Assembly: GCA_030737835.1 (NCBI GenBank)
Contig: JAUJYN010000012.1
Coordinates: 593,014-657,013 of the forward strand
Direction of reading: 5' to 3'
DNA from: Acorus gramineus
Lineage: Eukaryota > Streptophyta > Magnoliopsida > Acorales > Acoraceae
Length of the DNA: 64,000 nt
Shown here: piece after piece, positions 51,777-61,639 of the stretch
Layout of the letters: each line of letters starts with the position of its first letter
Position numbering within the stretch: position 1 is the stretch's first letter
Program-made: the position numbers and the translations under genes
The notes under the pieces: generated by a model
Seen by the model: only the letters and a program-made list of their open reading frames with translations
What the model was told of the DNA's origin: nothing
Database searches by the model: none

Positions 51777-54700
51777 ATGACGAGGCGGACCAGGTTTAGA
51801 AACTCAGAAACTTTTTTTTTCCCTCTCTCTCTCTCTCTCTCTCAATCTCATAGAAGAGCATGTGTACGGCTTTTAATATTTTTTATTTATTTTTTGATAT
51901 TTTATTTTAATATTTTAATGTATGGGTTTTTTTAATGTTCATATTTAAAATAATAATAATAATTATAATAATGTGCTTGTACTTGTGTCTTTTTATTGTT
52001 CGTTGATTTGTTTTTTTACTTTTGATTTTAATTTTTTTCTTATGTTGATTTTGATTGATTTTCATGAAAATTGAAAACAACAGTAGAGGAAGTCCAGAGA
52101 CTGCTCCGCCTCAGAATGGTGGGGGAGATGAATTTCCGGTCGGGTTGCGTGTTCTTGCCGTCGACGATGATCGTAGTTGTCTGTTGATGCTCGAAGCGCT
52201 CCTTCGACAATGTCGATATGAAGGTCCCCTCCCTCTCTCTCTCTCTCTCTCTCTTTCACTACTTGTTTTGAGATGAATTTTATTTTTCTTTTGGTGTCTA
52301 CAAAACAATTTACCGTGCAACTCGGACTGGTTGGGTCACAACAACTCGAGGTTGGAAAAAGCCAACCCAAACCCGACCCGACCATCGGGTTTGAGAAGCT
52401 CAACCCAAATCCAATTCATCGGGTTTTGTTTTGGTTCGATTCGGGTTGGGGTGGGCTCCGATTGGGTTTGGGTTTGACTTAAATTTTTTTAATTATAGAC
52501 AATCAGAAGTTTGTAAGAGTTAATTCTCCGTATAGCTAGAATTAAAAATAAGATGGAAATGATGAATATTTCTATTTAGAAAATAAAGATATGAAAACTA
52601 TACAAATAAAAGATTCTAATAAAAATAAATGAAAAAAATTCAATATAACTCTTCGGAAAGTTAGCTAAATCGATTTTAGTCATTATAAAATTGAAAAATT
52701 ATCGTAGATCCCCATAAAATATTTATGGTTAACATATTTAGTCCTTGAGTTAAATTGCTCTAATAGATACATTCAAGTAAGTCCCTACAAAATATGAAAA
52801 ATCCGATTTAGTCATTTTGATAACAAAAATGTCCCTGTTTTTTTAATGAAATTTCTCATGCTATTATATATTCACCAAGGGTGAAAAAAATGAAAAAAAT
52901 TGATATAGCTCCATGAAAGCTAATGAAAATGGAAAAAGATCCATGTAAAATCAGTAAATACCCTTAAAATCAACCACAAATATGATTAGAGTATTATATT
53001 AGTTTATCAAATAAATTTTAAAGGTTATTACAGTAATTTATTATGTATAATTAGAGTTAACCATGGATCTGGTTAGTTTTGATTATAGTAGGGACTAAAA
53101 TAAATATTGTCTAACAAGATAGGGACTTGAGACGATTTTTTGATGTAGAGACCTTTTCCGATTTTCATAAGTTTCTAGGGAGTTATTGGTTTTTCAAAAA
53201 TAAAGGGTGAGGGTATTTTGGTAACTTTTAAAATATAGTTAAAGTTAACCATGTACTTGGTTAGTTGGGGATGGCAGGAGGAACAAAAACGATGTTTTTC
53301 TAATAATATAGGGACCTGTGATGATTTTCTAATTTTATAGGGACTAAAACCGATTTAATTAACTTTTCAGAGAGTTATATCGATATATCGATTTTTCTCA
53401 AAAATAAATTATAAAATTCAAATTTTATCATACAAAGTATAATTTTACTTAGATATGAAAACTTTGGGTTCTGGTTGGTTCGAGTTACCCAAACCCTCAA
53501 CTCAAACTCAACCTAAATTAGGTTCGGGTTGTTTGGGCTCGAGCTCAAGTTGAACTCAAACACCCAAACCCTTCCAAATTTCGGGTCGGATTCAATTCGT
53601 CCAAGTTGCACCTCTACTATAAGTGAAAGATTTCGTTTTTGTGCCTTATATATGGGTATTTTAGTTTTTTTTCTATAGGGTTAAAGATATTTATGTCCCT
53701 ACAAACATGAATAATTTTATATAAGTCCCTGATAAAGTTAGGGCAGAGACGGCATACGTACAAGTCCCTAAAAACTTACAAAAACTCAATTATCATCATT
53801 GGATTAAATTTTCATTCAAATTTGATAAAATATTTTATCACCATATAATTGTTTAGACATTATAATTCCTATAAATAATCATAAAGACAAATTAGTCTTT
53901 TCAAAAGATCAAAATACTTTTATATTTTATTCATCTTCTGCCTTGTCATTGCTTGGAAGGATAGAAATATTAAGGATAATTTATTTATTTTATAATATGA
54001 GTTTAGGTTAAATGGGATAGATTGGAACTATGTTGACGGCAAGGATGTACATGGATTTTTGTGAATTTTTAAGGATTTGTACGTCTGTCCTAACCTTAAC
54101 ATAGACTTATATGAGATTATCAATGTTTGCATGGATGTAAATGTCTTTAACTCTTTTTTATATGCATTACTGTTGGGTATTGTTAGTGGGCGGTCTTGGG
54201 AATTAATTATTGAAAAAGAAGATGATGGAGGGGGAATTTTTTTTTATTAACCGGTGTTGCATCATATATGCATATATTGCTACATTAACTGATATTGATG
54301 AGGGCATTGTTAGAGGTTAGTCTTCAGAAATATTTGAATTCTTTAAAAAGAAGTTGATGAAGGAACAACTATTTTTTTTTATTATTACTACTACTACTAT
54401 TGTTGTTGTTGTTGTTCATAATAATAATAATAATAATAATAATAAAATAATTAAATAAAAAAAACTGGTTTTGTTTTGTTTTTTTTTAATGGGTGTTGCA
54501 CATGTGTTCATTGAGTTGTTTAGTCTGTTTGTCTTCACTCTTCGGACCCTTAATTTTTATGCCCTGTTTGGATGGGGGAATAAGGGGTGGAATTGGTGGG
54601 AATAGAGGAGAATAAACAAAAAAATGTGTTTGAGTAGAGAGAATAAGTGGGTATAGCTATGCAGAATTAGGTGAGAATAAGCTAGTATTTGTATTCTAGG

Positions 54701-57700
54701 TCCCTTTGGAATTGTGTTATTCCTCCACCGGTATAAAAAGACCACCTGTCAAACTACATGTCATTATATTAAATCACATGTCATCACCTCTTATATATCA
54801 ATATGGTTTACATGTTAAATCAACTTTTTACACCTTATTCACATTTTATTTATTCTTCATCAACCAAACAACTTAACCTTTATTATTATGTTTTCCAATG
54901 AGAATAACAAAAAAACACAACCAAACAAAAAATCACTTATTCCATTGATAAAGTTATTTATTCCTAGAATAGATATAAATTCCAAAATAGCTTATGTTTC
55001 TATCTAAATGGACACTTAATGTGATGAAAAAAGATTTAACAACCGAAACTTTGGTTATATATAATTATATACATACATACACACACATACATACATATAT
55101 ATATAGAGATCAAGCGGGGACTGATCAATATTTTTTTTTTGAAAAAAACAGCAGGCTTTCGGCAACCAATCATTTCTTTTAATTTTTTGTTTTTTGATAT
55201 ATGTGGATATGTACACACACACACACACGATAGGAAAATATTAAATAAAATAAATGTTAGTAAATAATTAAATTATTTAACTCTGTTTAATCCCCGCTTA
55301 ATCACCATTTAATGCCACAACTGTTTTTTAGGACTAGGCTTGATTTTGCCTAATCCTTGCTTTCCTGCTTTTTAGGACACTGCTATTAACTAATAACCAT
55401 GTTTTTCACTTTTTTTTTTGAATAAAAGATTGGATTCCTTGTATCATAAATGATGTCCATCCAACAAGAGAAGAGGGATCTCCACATAAAATAAAATAAA
55501 AAAAAACAGAGAGATCCGACAACAAACATCTCTCACCCCAGGAGTCTCATACAAATATTTTTCATCTTTTTTATTATGATATATAGTCTCAATCCAGTAA
55601 CAAAGATTTTGACTAATTTGGTGACCCAATAACTTTTGATATGGATGCTGATTGATCCACATTAATTTGAGCAATTAATTGGTTTATTTTATTATTGTTG
55701 TTGTTGTAACGTGTTCAAAATTCATTTGGATTAAAGAAATGCCAAAAATTGGGTCACTGGATCAACGTCTTTTATTAATAGCCTACCGTGTTTTTCACTT
55801 CTTTCCTGGTATGTTGTATTGATTGCATGTGTGTATGTATATGCACTATGGTGCTAATTAATAATGTTTATTTGTTGTAAGTGAATACATACCCTAAACC
55901 AGTGTATAAGCCAATATCTACAATTTTTTCATGTTGGAATGATTGACCTGAATTGAAACTCATTCTAAATGCACAGTTATCGTTAAAGACAAGGCTAGTG
56001 AAGCTCTAGAACTGTTGAGAAAGAACAAGGACCAGTTTGACATCGTACTCAGCGATGTCATCATGCCAGGAATTGATGGTTTCAGGTTGTTAGAGATTGT
56101 GGGGCTCGAGATGGATCTACCTGTCATAAGTAAGTAAATACTATTGCATTATAAACTTTGATTTTTTCACTAGTTTTAGGTGATTCACATTAACTTGAAC
56201 ATGTTGCAGTGATGTCGGCGGATGATAATGTTGACACAGTAAGGAAGGGCATAATGCATGGTGCCAGAGACTTCCTTCTGAAGCCTATCCGGCTCGAGGA
56301 GCTGAAGAACATATGGCAGCATGTAGTGAGGAAGAAGTTAGGCGAGCAGAGTGAGGCAAAAGGGGAGGCCAACAACAACAACATCAACAGCGACAACCAG
56401 AACATTCAGCATAATAGGCGAAGCAGAGAAGACAGCAATGATGGAGATGATGAGCAGAATGATGAGTCTGATGATGACCATTTGACTTCCAAGAAGCCTA
56501 GACTTACTTGGACGCCGGAGTTGCACTCCAAATTCATCAATGCCATCAATCAACTTGGTGTAGCTAGTGAGTGATAATGTGTTGTGGTGCATATCTTTTA
56601 TGGAATCATGTCCTTGTTTAGCTTTTTTGAGTTTTTCTAATATTTGAATTTTCCTTTTGTTGTTCAGAAGCTGTACCAAAGAGGATACTTGATCTTATGG
56701 ACACTCCTGGACTAAATCGAGAGAATGTCGCCAGTCATCTGCAAGTGAGTTTTAGTTGTGCAAATGTTTTCATTATGTGTATAAATCATAGAGAAATTGT
56801 TAGTTCATTGCCATGATAAATTTTGGCTCATGATGTTTTTATCTTTTGAACCAAGAAATATAGGAATGGTTTGAGAAAAAACAGTGCTCAGATGGGCCAA
56901 TACTACGACGATAATGGTGGCCTGAACAGAATTAGCGGGTTAGCACCTGGTATTCCCCTTCTTTCATTTGGTGAGCAGGGCATGAGCAGATCAAACCCAA
57001 TTGAACGGTTCGGAATCAATGGATACCATAATCGATCTGTAATCGAGTACGGAAGTACGCAAAGTCCTGTTACGTTGGGCTTTTCTCGCACAATCACGCA
57101 GTCACTCTCACACCCATTGAACCAGCAAAACATTCTGCTTCGACATCAAATCACGTCTTCTCAAGGTGGGCAACTAGGAAGGATGATGCAACATCCTAGG
57201 TTTGGAGATTTCGCATCAAGTTCTTTGTTGTCAGGGAACATGAATCGCCAGCCAGAGTTTCATGGAAGTTCTTATATGGGAAGCCAGTTTTCTCATGACA
57301 TTGTAAGCAGTCAAACTGGGCTGAGATCTTTTCCTTCACATGATTATCAATACAAGCAATGCCCAAATGGTATATCTGTGAGTACGTCAGGTTCCCTGCC
57401 TCAGGTAGCAAGAAATGACATTGCTTCAACTAATGCATTTGGTTCACATAGCTTTACTACTGGGACAGGTCCAAGTTCACTTGCAGGTAACTGATCAAAT
57501 ACCATAGGGAAGTAAAATATGGTTATATATTGGCTGTTTGTAAGGTGTTTGACCTAACACTGGTCATCTTGTCATGTACAGGGCAATTTGTGCATCCCAG
57601 TGCTTGTGTGTCTAATGGATTAGTTGCAGGTTCAGGAGGAGAAATGAATGGTGATTTGCTTGATATACAAAGTTTCAATGCTGGAAAGTCATCAGAAAAT

Positions 57701-58588
57701 CATCAGTTGATGTTGGTGGAGCAATCTCCTGAGCAACTGCAAACAGAAAATACATTCTACCAGACCAGAGCTATCTCTCCTGGGACACTTGATGCAGCAG
57801 TAAAGAAGGTTTGGGTTTACACTTTTTTTCCAGTATTTACCTAGAGAAACATAAACTGGATTCTTCCTATTTCATAGAATGCCATTGCTGTTCTCAATGA
57901 TTGTCTTAATTAGAAATAACATTATTTTATTTATGAGGAAAGTAGGATTGTTGATATCATTTATCACTGCGAAATAGATGTTTTGAAAGTTCAAAAATAA
58001 AAAGTAGTCGAAAACAGGCAGAGAGCTTATTTTTTTCAATATGTGGATTTTTAAATTTTATGCCATTGATTTTGCAATTCCCATAGGTTATACAATTTTT
58101 AGTTGGCTTTTACCGCCTTGACGTGTAATATCCATATTTTTTTGTGGACTGTTCTTCATGAATTCCCCAAGCAACAGTTAGAATTTTTTAGACTTTTGTA
58201 TTGGAGAATGATTGCTTATAACATTTATTGTTGTGCTTCATAGATCAACTTATTTACCTTTCAATTAGTCCTCTATATTTAATCCTTGAAAGCTTACTAA
58301 TCCAAGAGAACATCACTTCTACTTCACCTCCAACTGCATATCAATAGGAATGTCATTCCATTCCATGTTTTTTTTTTTTTGGGTGTACCAGTAGATTTGT
58401 TAGTTGCACAGCATCAGTGTTTCTATATATTATTGCTTAACTAAAATCAAGTTTAAACATGCAGATTCCCTATTAAAAGTGAAACTGGTGGTAGCTACAT
58501 TTTGCTTACAATAATATATAAATATATTGTTCTTGCAAATCTATTGCTTTATCTGATACCTTGCCAATATTCACAGTACTATCAATAA
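51777..58588 (+). CDS. Type-B response regulator (ARR10/ARR12-like), cytokinin signalling transcription factor
   Basis: Eight exons, 51777-51793, 52084-52223, 55977-56129, 56210-56566, 56668-56744, 56856-57486, 57582-57808 and 58577-58588, keep frame and give 537 residues. Receiver domain: [20 protein letters not shown] (acidic DDD), phospho-acceptor Asp in [13 protein letters not shown], and Lys in [15 protein letters not shown]. Then an acidic Asn-rich linker, and a GARP/Myb DNA-binding domain [48 protein letters not shown]. The C-terminal half is Gln/Ser/Asn-rich, as in activators. The first intron (51794-52083) has no AG between about 51960 and its acceptor, which favours the ATG at 51777 over an in-frame ATG at 52064. 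The end is less sure: VKK may be followed by YYQ in a tiny last exon or by read-through to 57841. The Myb tail KYRNGLRK differs from the common KYRLYLKR. Confidence 0.88.
52632..53400. mobile_element. Foldback element nested in the 52315 element
   Basis: ATATAACTCTTCGGAAAG and AAATCGATTTTAGTC at the left are inverse to GGACTAAAACCGATTT and CTTTTCAGAGAGTTATAT at the right. The arms continue inward as GATCCCCATAAAAT-like and TTATAGGGACC-like blocks. AT-rich, non-coding. Confidence 0.65.
52884..53203. mobile_element. Innermost foldback element
   Basis: AAAATTGATATAGCTCCATG with GAAAATGGAAAAAGATCC at the left is inverse to GACCTTTTCCGATTTTCATA with GGGAGTTATTGGTTTTTC at the right. It sits wholly within 52632-53400 and has the same TATAACTCC-type ends, so the family has inserted into itself. 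Confidence 0.6.
53678..54151. mobile_element. TIR element of the GGGTTAAA family, about 470 bp
   Basis: The left arm GGTTAAAGATATTTATGTCC and the inverse of the right arm, GTTAAAGACATTTACATCC, match, and the arms run on for about 100 bp (ATAAGTCCCTGATAA against CATAGACTTATATGAG). The ends resemble those of the promoter insertion 49295-51274. It lies in the same response-regulator intron. Confidence 0.7.
54418..54444. repeat. (AAT)n microsatellite
   Basis: About nine ATA/AAT units, preceded by short runs of CTA and TTG triplets (54385-54414), all in the large response-regulator intron. Confidence 0.9.
54563..55017. mobile_element. MITE of the CTGTTTGGAT type
   Basis: It begins CCCTGTTTGGATGGGGGAAT and ends with the imperfect inverse ATCTAAATGGACACTTA. 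The right part shares CCAATGAGAATAACAAAAAA and CAACCAAACAAAAAAT with the foldback element at 36585-37476, so they are one family. Confidence 0.55.
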
Positions 58589-58900
58589 AGGGGGTCGCGA
58601 TGTTTTGAACCGGTTTCGTCTCCTTCATTCAGCAGGTAATATTACAATTCCCATCTACGTATAAAAGCCTTATTCATGGTCTTTGAAATCCTGACTTGCT
58701 ACTTTTTATTTGCAGATTGCAGGAGAGGTGAAATGTACAGATTGTGAATCTGTGAGAGGCTATTCTTTGTCAATAATTCAGTTTTGATTTAAGTTAGCAC
58801 GCCCATACATAGATGGTCTTTCAATAAAGGTTTTCCATTAATTGTTTATATCTTCTCAGGGTTTTTTTATTTTTCCTAGGGTGAGGTCATAGGAAAAACT
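58589..58900 (+). other. Probable 3' UTR of the response regulator
   Basis: A CAATAAAG polyadenylation-type signal lies at 58829. GT and AG sites near 58637 and 58724 would allow a spliced 3' UTR. No coding frame is seen. Confidence 0.45.
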
Positions 58901-59750
58901 AATATTTCATTGATGGGTGTTATTTGAAGTCCACTTTTGTGGAGATTTAAAACAAATAATGTGGTGGATCTTTGTTTTAGCCTAATCATTTTAACTTCAT
59001 TTCTTGAGTTGCTTTGAATGAGTGGTGAATGTAACACCTCTCTCCCCTACCTTCTCGTTTGGAGTCTATTGCCAGATGGATTTTATTTTTAACAAAATCA
59101 GTTTTTAGATTGAGAGTTTCATATTGATGCTTTTGAACTTGAATTTTTAGTTTAAGAATTTGATTTTTATGTTTTACAATTGTACTAAATGATCAAACAT
59201 GTCACTTGACACAAAAATTGCATAAATCCTCTGGTTTAAGCTGTGGAAACCTGGTTTGTTCTAACCCAAACATCTAGAGTAAATGAATCTAAATATTTTT
59301 GATTTTCTAAAAAAACTCATTATAATAAGAAAACAATTATATTTTTATGTGTAAATGATATATTATTGTAGGTGCCAAAAATTGCAGTCCATATAATGCT
59401 GCCATCTGTGTGAATTTTCTCAACTAATCACATAATATTTAGGGGGATCAAATATAGATTTAAATATCACATCAAATCACAATTAATGAACATTGATTGA
59501 GTCTATCAATCCGTCGGATTTGTTTTCTCAAATTAGACTTTCCACATGAGACAGATTTTGACATTCATCTTTTGTCATACATGTTCTAGAAGTAATAGAT
59601 TCCAGACACAAACTTGATACAAATAATTTAAAATTTTAACTCCAAGCAAATCTGTAAAAGTAACTCCATGAATGGCTAATAATAAAAGGGTGGTAGTTTG
59701 TTCATAAAAGACATATATGATCATGGCAGACAATTTTCTTGTTTTTCCTT
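58900..59750. other. AT-rich spacer
   Basis: I see no gene, element ends or structured repeat. Confidence 0.4.
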
Positions 59751-59756
59751 TTCTAC

Positions 59757-59992
59757 TGCAGCGTTTGATTGCGTGATTGCACAACCTTTGCCATTGTAGG
59801 AAGCTGGTTCTGTAATCGTACAACTAAATAATTTTGTAATCGCAGTTTCCTACAAACAGATTTCAGACAAAGAGTACCCAAAAACTACGATTTGAGAAAG
59901 CTGGGGGAGGCAACTTCCTACAGAATCAATTTTAAACCCAGCTATTACAGAAAATCAGTTTTACAATCGTGTTATCAAACACTACCTAAATT
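59757..59992. mobile_element. Second copy of the 38.6-kb hAT-like MITE, inverted
   Basis: Read on the minus strand, this is collinear with 38640-38868: GTAGTGTTTGATAACACGAT, AAAACTGATTTTCTGTAAT, CAGCTTTCTCAAATCG, AAATCTGTTTG, CAGAACCAGCTTCCTGCAAT (with small changes), to GCAATCACGCAATCAAACG. Confidence 0.75.
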
Positions 59993-59999
59993 CATTTAT

Positions 60000-60753
60000 C
60001 TCCCTTCTCTCTCCTCGATCCCGATTAAGACTTTGTACTCCTGGACCACTGGTGGCAACCACCACCCAGTTGGAGGAGCGTAGAAGCGGACGGATCCGAC
60101 GACTCGAACCTGATAGGCCGATTTTTGTTCCCTCCCCAACCCATATAATGATTGTTAAACACCAACTGCGTATGGGGTTTATGCATTCATTGTGAGGAAA
60201 AAGAGATGTAAAAAAGTCACTTTAGATTCCGAATCCAACCGAAACCTCTCAACATCAGAACAGGGAACATCGACTGCATGTGGTCCTTCTTAAATCCCCA
60301 AAATTCAATCATTTAAATGTGATGGTGGACCACGTTAATGCATAGATTTGTTTTGTTTTAACAGAGAACAACATAATTTTTATCAAAAACCTGGTTCATG
60401 AGTAGTTTTTCCAACATTGATTACATTTTTCATTAGCGGGTTTTTAGCCTCACTTTAGTCATACTCATTTATTTACGTGATATATATCATGGTATACCTC
60501 CTAAATAAATACATAAAATTCAAATTGAAAGTACAATATTTTAAATAAAAAAAAAGGTTCTGACATGTTATAACATCCAGTTTATTGAAAGATAATTCTG
60601 GAAAAATAACATTAAACACATACGCATATTCATACCAAAGATTGGATCCCAAACCCAAGACATGGGTCATTGTGTATGTATACATGGCACGTATATATAA
60701 TGTATGAAATGCATGCATGTACTTATACATATACGTATATACTGAAGCATTTC
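60000..60753. other. Spacer downstream of the DUF761 gene
   Basis: Mostly AT-rich, with a GC-richer stretch near 60040-60120 and no sustained frame. The DUF761 transcript's 3' UTR should occupy the right end, just below 60754. Confidence 0.4.
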
Positions 60754-61278
60754 CTATAACTCCTCCTCCTCCTCCTCCTGATACTGAAGCAATGCCACCC
60801 CCCTCAACTGCTCATAAAACCTCCTTATGAACTCCTCCGCCTCCTCATCGATCCGTCCCCCGCCGATCTCCTCCTCATCCTCCTCCTCAAATGACGACGC
60901 CCGTTCGATCATGAACGCCGGCATCGGCGTCATCGCCTCATTGTCGGTCTCTTCGTCGACTACGGCGATGCAAGGGAAGTGGTGATGGTGGTGCCTCCTG
61001 ATCCACCTCGCGCGCAGGGGAAAGTCAGGCGTGCTTGCGCACGAGAACTCGTGCTCGCGCGCGCGCGAGCGGAGTCCGCGCGAGCGCATGTGGTGGTGGT
61101 GGAAAGTGAGGTTGGTGAAAGCCTTCTTCAAGAGCTTCCCTCTCTTCATCATGAGATGCAAGTCCATGACGAGCTTTCGCTTCGAGGCGAGGCCCTTGCG
61201 CGCCATGAAGAAGGCCACGCGCACGTAGTTCCAGAGCTTCTTTGCCATGGCCGAGTTGATCCGCGCATGTAGTTCCAT
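60754..61278 (-). CDS. DUF761 protein, ACRE146-like
   Basis: A single uninterrupted minus-strand frame of 174 residues from an ATG at 61278 to TAG at 60754. The N-terminus MAKKLWNYVRVAFFMARKGL followed by SKRKLVMDLHLMMKRGKLL is the conserved basic/hydrophobic part of the plant family I remember as Avr9/Cf-9 rapidly elicited protein 146 relatives. The C-terminus IDEEAEEFIRRFYEQLR is the DUF761 motif. Between them lie two His runs (HHHH and HHHHH), an Arg-rich stretch and an acidic run EEEDEEE; the last residues are five or six Glu. Molecular function is unknown; members respond to defence and stress elicitors. The coding region is far GC-richer than its surroundings. A TATAAAAA box on the minus strand at 61423-61416 fits its promoter, and two 84-bp direct repeats lie upstream. 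Confidence 0.85.
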   Translation of the reverse strand: MELHARINSAMAKKLWNYVRVAFFMARKGLASKRKLVMDLHLMMKRGKLLKKAFTNLTFHHHHMRSRGLRSRAREHEFSCASTPDFPLRARWIRRHHHHHFPCIAVVDEETDNEAMTPMPAFMIERASSFEEEDEEEIGGGRIDEEAEEFIRRFYEQLRGVALLQYQEEEEEEL

Positions 61279-61450
61279 TGATACAATGATCTCAGAGAGA
61301 GAGAGAGAGATAGAGATAGATGGGTTTTATTGAATTGTGGGAGGAGATGTGGTAGAAGTGAAGAGAGAGCCCCTTGTGATGAGGGGGGGTTTTTGGGAGG
61401 TGAAGGGGGTATGGTTTTTATAGCGGTTGTTGGATGGATGGGGTTCAGTT

Positions 61451-61634
61451 TAGATCTTATCAGTTTTTGTTAGTGTCTAACAAGGGATTGGTATGTCACA
61501 TTTCACATATGTGTTTTGTGACTCAGTGATGGATGAACTCTAGTCAGTGTTAGATCTCATCAATTTTTGTTAGTATTTAACAAGGGACTGACGTGTCACA
61601 TTTCATACATGTGTTTTGAGACTCAGCGTTGATA
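61451..61634. repeat. Two direct repeats of about 84 bp in the DUF761 promoter
   Basis: TAGATCTTATCAGTTTTTGT at 61451 recurs as TAGATCTCATCAATTTTTGT at 61551, and similarity continues through AACAAGGGA, TGTCACATTTCA, TGTGTTTTG and ACTCAG. The period is 100 bp. Each copy contains near-palindromic ACATATGT/ACATGT and a GTCAC core. Confidence 0.85.
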
Positions 61635-61639
61635 CATTC

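Larger units (their letters stand above)
52315..53611. mobile_element. MULE-like element related to the 22.3-kb MITE, in a response-regulator intron
   Basis: The ends GTGCAACTCGGACTGG and the inverse GTGCAACTTGGACGAA resemble those of 22315-22785, and both subterminal parts are full of GGGTTTGGGTT/AACCCGACCCG words. The AT-rich middle is occupied by two further nested foldback elements (52632-53400 and 52884-53203). No coding capacity, and no clear target duplication. Confidence 0.7.

Noticed and set aside
52055-52066. Response-regulator start at 52055 or at the ATG at 52064
   Set aside because: 52055 is TTG, not ATG. The ATG at 52064 lies in what reads as an intron: no AG from about 51960 to 52082, and an in-frame ATG in the upstream exon at 51777.
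55036-55240. Possible gene at the CA/TA-rich stretch
   Set aside because: The ORFs are translations of CATA and CA microsatellites.
60979-61272. Plus-strand ORF of 97 codons
   Set aside because: It is the antisense shadow of the DUF761 coding region, open because of high GC content.
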